From positions 477,501 through 541,500 of the forward strand of contig JAXRKP010000019.1 in the NCBI GenBank assembly GCA_037039925.1: 64,000 nucleotides of DNA. The letters are read 5' to 3'. Positions 12,562 to 21,734 of the stretch are shown here, in pieces. The notes beneath the pieces are model-generated. The model worked only from the letters and a program-made list of their open reading frames with translations. It was not told the origin of the DNA and searched no databases. Positions within the stretch are counted from its first letter, which is position 1; the number at the start of each line of letters is the position of its first letter. This DNA is from Doris montereyensis (lineage: Eukaryota > Mollusca > Gastropoda > Nudibranchia > Dorididae). The position numbers were made by a program, and so were the translations under genes.

Positions 12562-12706
12562 ACGTGGGCGCTGCTGGAAGGTCCTACTTCTTTCCTTTCA
12601 CCCTTTCTTTTCTATTTCATCTTGCTGTTTCCTCTTTACTCACCCTGGAATCACAACATAGTATGATGGACGGGGTACATTTCAATTAATCGAAACCCAC
12701 TGACAC
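12562..12706 (+). mobile_element. SINE-A copy, sense
   Basis: GGGCGCTGCTGGAAGGTCCT is followed by ACTTCTTTCCTTTCACCC, CATCTTGCTGTTTCCTC, CACCCTGGAATCAC, GATGGACGGGGT and CATTTCAATTAATCG. It lies just beyond the 3' end of the LINE. Confidence 0.85.
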
Positions 12707-12844
12707 GTGACATCCATTGTACATCATTGGGTTATAATCCCAAGATTCTTCAGGGAACGTGAAAAAATTTCACCCCCACACACACACATACACATACACA
12801 TACACAAACATACATAAACACACATAATTTCATTTCATTATGAA

Positions 12845-13380
12845 CCCTTTTGAAATGTAATCACTTAATTGACAATACTGTTGGTCAAATAAATAATCGT
12901 TTCCAAACGCTGACCAATACTGTTAGTCAAATAAATAATCGTTTCCAAACGTTGACAATACTGGTGGTCAAATAAATAATTGTTTCCAAAAATTGACAAT
13001 ATTGTTGGTCAAATAAAGGATCGTTTCCAAAAGTTGACAATTTTGTTGGTCAAAGAAATAATCGTTTCCAAACGTTTTCAATATTGTTGGTCAAAGAAAT
13101 AATCGTTTCCAAAAAGTTGCCAATTTTGTTGGTCAAAGAAATAATCGTTTCCAAACGTTGCCAACATTGTTGGTCAAAGAAATAATCATTTCCAAACGTT
13201 TTCAATATTGTTGGTGAAAGAAATAATCATTTCCAAACGTTTCCAATATTGTTGGTCAAAGAAATAATCATTTCCAAACGTTGCCAACATTGTTGGTCAA
13301 AGAAATAATCATTTCCAAACGTTGCCAACATTGTTGGTCAAAGAAATAATCGTTTCCAAACGTTGAAAATTTTGATAATT
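12845..13380. repeat. 41-bp minisatellite, about 13 copies
   Basis: The unit is GTTGGTCAAAGAAATAATCG followed by TTTCCAAACGTTGACAATATT. Early copies have CAAATAAATAAT and later ones CAAAGAAATAAT, so subfamilies are ordered along the array. The right edge touches a SINE-C body fragment. Confidence 0.95.
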
Positions 13381-13382
13381 GA

Positions 13383-13565
13383 ATGAGAAAGTCGCTTAAC
13401 ACGTGTTTTCCCACGTCACTCTGCTACAGCTGGGTACCAGTATCAGTTGGAGAACAAAACATGCAACAAAGGGACGTCCTAGCCATGAGGCGATGTATTA
13501 GTATTGACACCCATTATGACTCACGCTCTGGCTCTCTTAGACATTATGGCCTTGAATAAACTTTT
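13383..13565 (+). mobile_element. SINE-C body fragment without head
   Basis: AAGTCGCTTAACACGTGTTTTC matches the CGCTTAACACGCG motif of other SINE-C copies, followed by GAGGCGATGTATTAGTATTG and ACGCTCTGGCTCTC. The tRNA-like head is missing. The stretch 13566-13893 shows nothing further. Confidence 0.6.
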
Positions 13566-13893
13566 CTGTTTTTGGCACGAGAATAAGAGATGGACAAACA
13601 GGGGACGCTGTTTGTCAGTCAGCCTTGCAATGAGAGACGTTCTGTGTTTTCTTTGTGAGTTGTTTTCTTTGTATAGCTTTTGTAGCCTGACATTTACTCC
13701 CCTCTTCTCTGTTTCATTTTATCAACCTTTAATTGTTGTTTTGTACTGTAATCAGTATTACGACCTCATAGCGTACAAAGTATTGTGGAAACTACGTCTA
13801 TCAAAATAAGTGCCATTCAGAAAAGGAGAAAGAAAAAAAACCCACTGAAAAATAATGTTTAAAAATAACATCAGTGTTAAAAATGCGACTCAC

Positions 13894-13948
13894 CGAGGAT
13901 CAGAATGTGAGCGAGAAAACGCGGCCAGATCCGTGCCAGGGAAGCCAT
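13894..13948 (-). CDS. Candidate first coding exon with signal-peptide-like start
   Basis: On the minus strand an ATG at 13948-13946 in good context (CAAACATGGC, with A at -3 and G at +4) opens a frame reading MASLARIWPRFLAHILIL. It ends at a strong donor, CCTCG then GTGAGT, at 13894/13893. The residues look like a short basic start followed by a hydrophobic core, as in a signal peptide or membrane anchor. The upstream DNA (13949-14110) is GC-rich with purine/pyrimidine stretches, as expected for a 5' untranslated region. No following exon was recognised to the left, where a SINE fragment, a minisatellite and a dead LINE lie. It is a proposal from splice and start signals alone; the family is unknown. 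Confidence 0.33.
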
Positions 13949-14829
13949 GTTTGACGGGCGAGTAGGAAATCCCAACGTGAGCGCCTCTTCCTCTTCCTCT
14001 CCTTCTACCTCTCCTCGCCTCGTTCGGCTCAAGACTGAACGGCCAGCAACAAGATCTAATGAGACTGAGAGGAGGAGAGTGCAAGGCCGAACTGAAACAA
14101 GGTCGGGCTAGACAAGCTACGCAACATGAACAGCGCTGGTAATACTATCTATCTAGTACGAGCGTTTGGTGCTGGTGATGGTAATGGTACAATGGTAGAA
14201 GTGGCGGCAGGGATGCCGTATGGTGGTGGTAATGAATGCTGCTGTTGTTGTATGTATTGTGGGACCGTGGCGAGAAAGGCGCCAACTGCCTCGTGCGTTT
14301 GTGGCTGATAGTTGTGGTGATGGTTGTGGTGGTGGTGGTGGTAAGTCCGCGTGGACGTTGACGAAAAGCCAACCCATTGACCCGAGCAGAGGTGAAGCAG
14401 CCCCTTCCTCCAATCTTCTTCCCAAGTGGCCATTCATGTTCATTTACGCTTTTCCAGTTGTGTTCTTTTCTCTGAAGAATTCACAGCTCACCCGAATGAA
14501 TGTCGGCGAACATTTTTTGTTGTCTGCAGAACGCATGGACTTCGATCAAATTTAAATGAGTGCGTTATTTTAAAAAAAATCCAATACCACAAATCAAAGG
14601 GCGCTATCGAGATGTACACATGTTTAACAATAGAGAATTATAACCCCTCTTACACGAAGTAACAATATCTATAATGATGGGAGAGAAAAAAAGAATAACA
14701 AAAAGAATAGCGAAACTGGAGACAAGATGACATAGCACTGGGCTGGGGATGTCATATCTCTGACGTCCCTTCCCCACCCCTCATCTCTTTTATACATATA
14801 TTTATTTTACCTCTCCCTCTCTTCGTGGT
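13949..14829. other. GC-richer stretch, possible promoter/5' region, no gene proven
   Basis: This stretch has more CpG and GC than its neighbours (for example 13980-14040 and 14330-14420) and short GGT/GTT triplet runs at 14215-14340. Overlapping frames on both strands here look like artefacts of triplet repeats. It could contain the promoter of the candidate exon at 13894-13948. No TATA box was assigned. Confidence 0.3.
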
Positions 14830-14970
14830 GGAGGCAGTTGGTGGGGATACTGGTAGGTCCTACTTCTCTCCTTTACCGTCGTTCTTTCATTCATCTTACT
14901 ATTTTCTCTTAATTCACTCTGAGATCACCGTATATGGTGGCACGGGTTAAATTTCAATGATATAATCAAA
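14830..14970 (+). mobile_element. SINE-A copy, sense
   Basis: CAGTTGGTGGGGATACTGGT is followed by AGGTCCTACTTCTCTCC, ATCACCGTATATGGTGGCAC and TAAATTTCAATGATATAATC. It is typical of the family. Confidence 0.85.
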
Positions 14971-15179
14971 CATTTCGTGGTTCCCTGCTCTGTGTGGATG
15001 TTGTTGAAATAGTGGGTCTCTGTGTATGCTGGACGTACCGGTGGCTATTTCCTGGAATCCTTGACACTACCACAAGAGGCCCTGCTATGGACACATCTCT
15101 CTGTGCTTTCATGCTTACTATGACCATAGTATATTTCTCTATCGCCTTGTTTTTCTTTACTTGAATGGCTTGTAAGGCT

Positions 15180-15720
15180 TTTAATTTTTTCTTTTTCTTC
15201 TCCTGCTCCTCCTCTTCCTTATTTTCTTCCGCCTCCTCGTCATCCTTCTCCTTATCCCCATTCTCCCCTTCTCCTCATTATCCCCCTTCTTCGCCTTCTC
15301 CTTTTCTTTCTTCCTTCTCTTTCTTTCTTCCTTCCTCCTTCTTCTTGTTCTTCTTCTTCTTCTCCTCCTTCTCCTTTTCCTCCTTGCCTCCTTCTCCGTC
15401 TTCTTGTTCTTGTTCTTCTTGTTCTTCTTCTTCTTCTTCTTCTTCTTCTTCTTCTTCTTCTTCTTCTTCTTCTTCTTCTTCTTCTTCTTCTTCTTCTTCT
15501 TCTTCTTCTTCTTCTTCTTCTTCTTCTTCTTCTTCTTCTTCTTCTTCTTCTTCTTCTTCTTCTTCTTCTTCTTCTTCTTCTTCTTCTTCTTCTTCTTCTT
15601 CTTCTTCTTCTTCTTCTTCTTCTTCTTCTTCTTCTTCTTCTTCTTCTTCTTCTTCTTCTTCTTCTTCTTCTTCTTCTTCTTCTTCTTCTTCTTTTTCTTC
15701 TTTTTCTTCTTCTTTTATCT
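15180..15720. repeat. (CTT)n pyrimidine tract, about 90 pure triplets
   Basis: After a mixed CTT/CTC tract from 15180, an almost uninterrupted CTT run spans about 15419-15690. The strand asymmetry is complete (all pyrimidine on plus). Frames of poly-Ser, poly-Phe, poly-Glu and poly-Arg across it are not genes. Confidence 0.98.
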
Positions 15721-15779
15721 TCTGATCTTTCAATCATCGTTCAGTAGTTATGGGGATGGAATGAAAATCTTCAGCCCCA

Positions 15780-15875
15780 TGTTCGATTCCCAGCAACGAT
15801 GATTTATTTATTGATTTATTGATTGATCATTTATTGATTTATTGATTTATTTATTTACATTTTTCTTATTCATTT
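15780..15875. repeat. ATTTATTG-rich low-complexity tract
   Basis: Repeats of GATTTATTTATT and GATTGATC appear here. A very similar block reappears inside the following array at 16385-16455, so a chunk of the left flank was copied into the array. Confidence 0.8.
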
Positions 15876-15944
15876 ATTTAGTTTTTGATTTGTCTTGCTT
15901 CTTCAATTTTTCGACTTTTTTAGATGGATTTTAAAGTCAGAAGC

Positions 15945-17175
15945 CTGGTATGCACCACTTCTTTCCTGGTATGCACCACTTCTTTCTTCTTCTTCCTCTG
16001 CACCACTTCTTTCCTCTTCTTTCCTGGTATGCACCACTTCTTTCCTGTTCTTTCCTTCTTCCTGTTCTTTCTGGTATGCACCACTTCTTTCCTGTTCTTT
16101 CCTGGTATGCACCACTTCTTTCTGTTCTTTCCTTATTGTATCCTTCTTTCCTGGTATGCACCACTTCTTTCCTGTTCTTTCCTGGTATGCACCACTTCTT
16201 TCCTGGTATGCACCACTTCTTTCCTGTTCTTTCCACCACTTCTTTCCTGTTCTTTTCCTGGGATGGCACCAATGCACCACTTCTTTCCTGGTATGCACCA
16301 CTTCTTTCCTGGTTCGATTCCCTGGTATGTACCACTTCTTTCCTGATATGTTCTTTCCTGGTATGCACCACTTCTTTCCTGGATGATTTATTTATTGATT
16401 TTTTGATATGATCATTTTTCCTGGTATATTTATTTATTTATTTATTTATTTACCATTCTTTCCTTATTTACTTCTTTCCTGGTATGTACCACTTCTTTCC
16501 TGGTATGTACCACTTCTTTCCTTATTCACTTCTTTTGGTTTTTGATTTGTCATAACCACTTCTTTCCTGGTATGTACCACTTCTTTCCTGATATGTACCA
16601 CTTCTTTCTGGATGCACCACTTCTTTCTGGTATTTAGATGGATTTCCTGGTAGTCACCACTTCTTTCCTGGTATGCACCACTTCTTTCCTGGTATGCACC
16701 ACTTCTTTCCTGGTATGTACCACTTCTTTCCTGGTATATGCACCACTTCTTTCCTGGTATGCACCACTTCTTTCCTGGTATGTACCACTTCTTTCCTGGT
16801 ATGCACCACTTCTTTCCTGGTATGTACCACTTCTTTCCTGGTATGCACCACTTCTTTCCTGGTATGTACCACTTCTTTCCACCACTTCTTTCCTGGTATG
16901 TACCACTTCTTTCTTGGTATGCACCACTTCTTTCCTGGTATGTACCACTTCTTTCCTGGTATGTACCACTTCCTTTCTTTCCTGGTATGCACCACTTCTT
17001 TCCTGGTATGTACCACTTCTTTCCTGGTATATACACCACTTCTTTCCTTTCACTTTCCTGGTATGCACCACTTCTTTCTTTTCCTTATCTGTCACCTGGC
17101 TGTTTCTTCCTATGCCACTCTGAGAACACTGGCGATGTAGTTGACAGGGGTAATATTTCAATGAAACAAACAAAA
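15945..17175 (+). mobile_element. SINE-A copy with an internal 21-bp minisatellite
   Basis: The unit CTGGTATGCACCACTTCTTTC (variant TGTACC) repeats about 50 times from 15945 to 17085. It matches the SINE-A segment CTGGTAGGTCCTACTTCTTTC at 17-18 of 21 positions. At the right edge the array continues in register into the rest of a SINE-A: CCTTATCTGTCACCTGGCTG, TTTCTTCCTATGCCACTCTG, GGGGTAATATTTCAATG and AAACAAACAAAA (17075-17172). The array is interrupted at 16385-16460 by a copy of the flanking ATTT-rich DNA. Because 21 is a multiple of three, all six frames stay open over long stretches; these are not genes. Confidence 0.85.
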
Positions 17176-17252
17176 ATTGTATTTGTTATTAGAACTTATT
17201 TGACTGTTTTGATTGGTTTTTGTTTTGTTTACATTCGTCTTAATTTTTATTT

Positions 17253-17380
17253 TGGATGGTGGATGGTTCTACTTCTTTCCTTTCGTTCTTTCACTTTTAT
17301 TTCATCTTGCTGTTTCCTACGTATTCATCCTGAAATCAGTGGATATGTCGGATAGGGGAAGATTTCAATCAAATTTGAAG
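17253..17380 (+). mobile_element. SINE-A copy, diverged
   Basis: GGTGGATGGTTCTACTTCTT is followed by CTTTCACTTTTATTTCATC, TTGCTGTTTCC, GAAATCAGTGGATATG and AGATTTCAATCAAATTTG. Confidence 0.75.
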
Positions 17381-17627
17381 AGAAAAAAGAAGTTATTTGA
17401 ACTTATTGGAGAGTTAGTTTTGAGTGCTGTTTTGTGTGTGTATATATTCACCTTTACCCATGTTGGGGTGTTTCGTTTTGTTTTGTATTGGGGTGGTGGG
17501 TGGCGAATGGTTACGCTCCCAAGATTCAAACCGCCCCCCCCCTCTCCCTGTCCTTTCTTCTTGAGCGCGACCACCGCCGCCGTGTTCCCGTCGCCGCTCG
17601 CCCCCGACAGGTCATGTGCGCTGTCCC

Positions 17628-17708
17628 TCTTTCGCCTTGTTTTCCCTCTTACATTACTCTGAGATCACTGCATAAGGTGGTAGTAAAGTTCAGTGGTAAC
17701 GAACAAAC
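17628..17708 (+). mobile_element. SINE-A 3' fragment
   Basis: ACTCTGAGATCACTGCATAA, GGTGGTAGTAAAGTTCAGTG and the tail AACGAACAAACAAGG are recognisable. The 5' part is replaced by unrelated GC-rich DNA at 17530-17620. Confidence 0.65.
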
Positions 17709-18082
17709 AAGGCCACTGTTTTCGGGATGGCGTGAAACAGTCCCCTTGCAGTTTTAACGTTTGCGTTCATCGATTCCAACTTGATGTACAATGTCGTTTG
17801 ATTTCCATTGTTCACCCAGTCAATCCATTATCTCAAACCAATTTCCCGATTCAATTATCGTTGTGCCTCAATGGAGACTCGTTTTTGGCACTCTCACTGC
17901 CAAATTAACATTAGTGTGTGTGTGTGTGTGTGTGTGTGTCAGTGTCTAGGGACTGACATTTGGTCTTAATGGCTGGAGAAACCGCCATCGACAATAAATG
18001 TTCGCCAAACCATCCCATCATCGACGAATGTCGTTTTATTTTTTGAAACGCTGATTTAAAAAAATGTTTTTTTTATATATTT

Positions 18083-18125
18083 ACACACACACACACACAC
18101 ACACACATGCACACGCGCGCGCATA
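18083..18125. repeat. (CA)n-(CG)n alternating tract
   Basis: CACACA runs into GCACACGCGCGCGCATACG, an alternating purine-pyrimidine stretch with Z-DNA potential. A GT run lies at 17913-17938. Confidence 0.85.
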
Positions 18126-18399
18126 CGCACGTACGCACCCAGGCAAAGACAAAGACACATAGTGACACATAATTATGTCAACTTCAAACTGGTGTGCAAA
18201 CATGTACACCTCTTTCACGTTGGCCGCCAGTTGATGAGTGACATGGGGGCAGTGGTGTGCAATGACCTGCGATACCTTCAGGATTTCATGAATGAGAAAA
18301 CGTGCGGCAGTCTGCCTAGATTTGAACACCGACAAAACAGTCGCATTGGTTATCTCAAAGAAAGCAATATCTCCAAAATTGCAAGATAAAGCTGAAATA

Positions 18400-19020
18400 C
18401 TACGATTTACAGCAAGTGAACAGTTTTGAATTAAAGGTCTTTGGTCCCATATAACTTCTGATGGGAGATTGATTCACGACATTGAAATAAGTGTAGCACA
18501 AACTTAAAAAGTCATACGGGAACATTGGTACCATATTCAGAAATGAACACATGTCAATGAAGACCCGTATAATGGGACTGCTAGGAAATTAATTTTGCAA
18601 CCAATTTCAAGATACGTACGGGAGTCGTAAACGACCAACGGTGAAACTGAAAAACGCGTCAAAGCAGTGGAAATGTGGTTTCTCGGAAACAAAATGTAAA
18701 AACTAAAATCATACCTGGACAGGATTACGAATGGTGAAATGTTACAAGTTACAAAGAGCAAGGACCAGAAAAAACTGTGTATTAAGATAAGGGAGAAAAG
18801 TAATGTTGTTTTTCCCCACATGTAATGAGGAGAGCTGGAATAGAAAATATAATTGCAGCCGGGAAGATTAAAGGAAGAAAAGCAGAAGACAACGAGGAAT
18901 TAAATATTATATAGACGGAATAACGGTATGGTTGTCTAGAACAAATAATGCGGAATTGATACACTTCGTGCGTGAGAGACAAATACAGACAGACATGATC
19001 GTCAACGCCTTACAGTAAGG
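18400..19020 (+). pseudogene. Non-LTR retrotransposon reverse transcriptase, C-terminal remnant
   Basis: Across shifting frames the DNA still spells the C-terminal landmarks of a LINE polymerase. These are VNSFxxxxxxGPI then TSDGRLIHDI near 18410-18475, a stretch like KTRIMGLLxN near 18560, KAVEMWFL near 18660, SYLDRITNGEM near 18710, KIREKSNVVFPHV near 18785, RRAGIENIIAAGKIKGRK near 18830, and RERQIQTDMIVNALQ near 18970-19015. Stops and frameshifts are frequent, so it is dead. It is followed at once by AAGGCACATGAAG and a (GAA)n run, which I read as the element's 3' simple-repeat tail. It differs from the LINE at 9789-12482. Confidence 0.72.
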
Positions 19021-19026
19021 CACATG

Positions 19027-19075
19027 AAGAAGAAGAAGAAGAAAGAAGAAGAAGAAAAGAAAGAAGAAGAAGAAG

Positions 19076-19107
<32 letters not shown>

Positions 19108-19165
19108 GAAGAAGAAGAAGAAGAAGAAGAAGAAGAAGAAGAATGAAGTAGAAGAAGAAGTAGAT
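19027..19165. repeat. (GAA)n tract, likely LINE 3' tail
   Basis: GAA/GAAGAAA triplets begin directly after the LINE remnant and end at GTAGATGTAGATGACG. Translations (poly-Ser, poly-Phe) are not genes. Confidence 0.9.
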
Positions 19166-19166
19166 G

Positions 19167-19460
19167 TAGATGACGTGGGCAATGACGTAGTCCGCCGGTA
19201 GACGAATGACGTGGGCAATGACGTAGGCAGCTGGTAAAGGAATGACGTGGGCAATGACGTAGGCAGCTGGTAAAAGGAATGACGTGGGCAATGACGTAGG
19301 CAGCTAGTAAACGAATGACGTGGGCGGCTGGTAGAAAAATTACATGGACCGTCTGTAGATGACTGACGGGGGGAATGGCATTGGTCGTTAGTAGATGAAT
19401 GACGTATGCCATCAGTCGACAATTGACTTAGACCGTAGAGGTAGATGAATGATGTGGCTG
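19167..19460. repeat. 36-bp minisatellite, about 7 copies, decaying rightward
   Basis: The unit GAATGACGTGGGCAATGACG then TAGGCAGCTGGTAAAG is near-perfect in the middle (19203-19320). It degenerates to GAATGGCATTGGTCG-type copies on the right. Confidence 0.92.
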
Positions 19461-19589
19461 TCGTTAAAAGAATGAATAAGCGCAGTCAAGAGTAAGAACA
19501 TAATTATTATGACTACATCTTTTTTCCCTTGCCACTAACTCATCTGTAGCTCACTGCGTATGGTCGTCGCAAATTGCTATGAAACCTCT

Positions 19590-19800
<211 letters not shown>

Positions 19801-20059
19801 ACTCTAGATATATCCCCAAACTTCCCCGACAGGACAATTAATTCTCTTCCAAGCCTTTTTGTCAAAGTACACTAGGCTATTCGACCGGCACTTACCAACC
19901 AGTGGCTTCACCATCCGGCCCAGCACCATCCCCTGGCTTCCAGTCAGGCTCGTAGCGAGGCGTCATCAGACAGTTCAGTACACTATAATACACTAGCACA
20001 CATTTGGCCACTAAGTGTGTTATTTAAAGTTGAGCCACCGATATAGCCAGCTCTACACT

Positions 20060-20162
20060 GTATTCTTCTTCTTAATCTTATTATTATTATTATTGTTGTT
20101 GTTGTTGTTGTTCTTCTTCTTCTTCTTCTTCTTCTTCTTCTTCTTCTTCTTCTTCTTCTTCT
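20060..20162. repeat. (ATT)n-(GTT)n-(CTT)n microsatellite
   Basis: ATT triplets at 20080-20095 grade into GTT and then CTT, ending exactly at the head of a SINE-B. It may have been the insertion target. Confidence 0.92.
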
Positions 20163-20478
20163 GTGGACTCGGTAGTCCAGAGGCAAAGTGTCTGCCTCTC
20201 CACCAAAAGGCATTGGGTTCGAGCCCCGCCAACGGTTGAAACCTTTTCTCGATTTTTTTCAAGCAAAATCTACCCCCCCCCCCCCTTGTCCAGGTAGGCG
20301 AATCGACACCAAGTCCCATCGGAGACGTACGATAAAAAAGGAAGTCACGTGTGCACATCACAACACTCTGTGCACGTTTAAGATTCCGTGGCTGCTTACA
20401 GGGCAGTCCGGGCAAAATTAAAAATCCAACCAAAAACTCCGAGATGACCTTAGTTGTGGATGTAGGTAAAATAAAACA
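20163..20478 (+). mobile_element. SINE-B copy, sense, best-preserved head
   Basis: The head reads GGACTCGGTAGTCCAGAGGC (A-box region), and the B-box-like TTGGGTTCGAGCCCCGCC lies about 50 bases later. That spacing is tRNA-like and fits an internal RNA polymerase III promoter. The body contains CTCGATTTTTTTCAAGC, a C14 run at about 20270-20283, CGGAGACGTACGATAAAAAA, GTGTGCACATCACAAC, GGGCAGTCCGGGCAAAATT and CCTTAGTTGTGGATGTAGGT. The end is GTAAAATAAAAC. Confidence 0.82.
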
Positions 20479-20574
20479 ATATAAATCTTCTTCTTTCTCC
20501 TCTTCTTCTTCCACTTTGCCCCGCGGAGATGTCGTAAAGAATGCTATTTATTATTCCCCATAGATAAATCATTG

Positions 20575-20770
20575 CACCATTCGTTCACTTGATTTCTCTC
20601 ATACCTAAATATTTGCAATCCACCCATCTTCGTTTTGGTCTTCTATTTTTTTTTTTGTCTGGTACATGCATTTCATCTGTTCATTTTTACCCAAGTAATT
20701 CTCATCCCTTCTTTTCACGTGTCCAAACCATCGCAGCGCCGTCTGCTACCGCCTAGTGATAGAAATTATA
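20575..20770 (-). pseudogene. LINE reverse transcriptase C-terminal fragment, antisense
   Basis: The minus strand reads RQTALRWFGHVKRRDENYLG, then KNEQMKCMYQT, and in shifted frame a basic stretch with RWVDC-like residues. LRWFGHVxRRxxxxxxx followed by a basic Arg/Lys-rich linker is the usual C-terminal end of APE-type LINE polymerases. Only about 65 codons survive. Confidence 0.65.
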
Positions 20771-20991
20771 CAAAAAGGGGCGGGGCAGGATGACGTAGTT
20801 GGTGAGGCGCCGCCTGTCTGCCCACGTTGGAGGCCTTGGTCGGATCTCTCATCCATACTTCTGCAAAAAATGCTGTCCAAGTCAAAAGTCTAAGGCTAGT
20901 TGGATTGTGTTACTGGTAGGTTTCCTGTGAAATGATGTGTCTACATGGTAAATTCCCATGAGAAAAACGAACAGTTCAAGGTTTGTCCAGT

Positions 20992-21040
20992 GGGCAACTA
21001 GTAGCTGGCAACTAGCAACTGGCAACTAGCAACTGGCCGC
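20992..21040. repeat. 15-bp repeat CAACTAGCAACTGG, about 3 copies
   Basis: GGCAACTAGCAACTGGCAAC shows the alternation CTAG / CTGG in a short array. Confidence 0.85.
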
Positions 21041-21059
21041 GTTGCTGCTGGGTTCTATT

Positions 21060-21147
21060 TTTTTTCTTCTCTGTCCACTCTTTGACGCATCTTTCCTCTT
21101 TTCGCGTATTATATCGCTGGACGGGGATACCGTTCAATGAAACAAGT
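21060..21147 (+). mobile_element. SINE-A 3' fragment
   Basis: A pyrimidine-rich start is followed by ATCGCTGGACGGGGATACCG and TTCAATGAAACAAG. A full copy begins ten bases later in the same orientation. Confidence 0.65.
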
Positions 21148-21157
21148 GGCCGGTTTT

Positions 21158-21428
21158 GTTGGCGCTGCTGATGGGCCCTACTTCTTTCCTCTCCCTCTTT
21201 CACTTATCTTTCATCTTGCTGCTTCCTCTTAAGTTACCTTGATATCACCGCGTATGGTGGATTTCAATGAAACAAACAAACATACAATGAAACATGAAAC
21301 AAACAAACAAACAATGAAACAATAAAACAAACAAACAAACAATGAAACAATAAAACAAACAAACAAACAATGAAACAAACAAACAAACAATGAAACAAAC
21401 AAACAAACAAACAAACAATGAAACAAAC
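21158..21428 (+). mobile_element. SINE-A copy with expanded AAAC tail
   Basis: TTGGCGCTGCTGATGGGCCC leads to CATCTTGCTGCTTCCTC, GATATCACCGCGTATGGTGG and ATTTCAATGAAACAAACAAA. From 21258 the tail is expanded into about 170 bp of (AAAC)n broken by AATGAAAC. The AATGAAAC block is the SINE tail motif itself, copied repeatedly. Confidence 0.85.
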
Positions 21429-21734
21429 CTAGGGTTGTCCAGCCCAGTAACTGGAGTACGCTTCCATGTTGGCATAAGACGGACAGGGCTAAACGAACCA
21501 ATACGTTCAATGGCAATGACATGGTATGTTTAACGTGCCGATATTACGTTCTTTCACAACACACACACACACACACACATATATACGCACACACACACAC
21601 ACACACATACACCGCCACCTCTCACCCCTCCCGCCCCCCTCTCCCGCCATCCATAAAAAGGTTTTCAACTTTCGTCTTTTGCATTCATTATCATTGAGAT
21701 TATCATTATTTCATTTGTTTTACTCATTCCTCAG

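Noticed and set aside
14145..14443. Three overlapping antisense frames rich in His, Thr and Pro
   Set aside because: They overlap each other in different frames over GGT/GTT triplet runs and have no family motif.
15252..15802. Long frames of poly-Ser, poly-Glu, poly-Arg and poly-Phe
   Set aside because: They are translations of the CTT/GAA microsatellite on both strands and have no non-repeat coding content.
15895..17355. Open frames of 120-205 residues on both strands
   Set aside because: The 21-bp unit is a multiple of three and lacks stops in most frames, so all six frames stay open. The sequence is a SINE-derived array.
20165..20235. Possible tRNA gene on the plus strand
   Set aside because: It is the head of SINE-B and occurs with the same downstream body five other times in the window.
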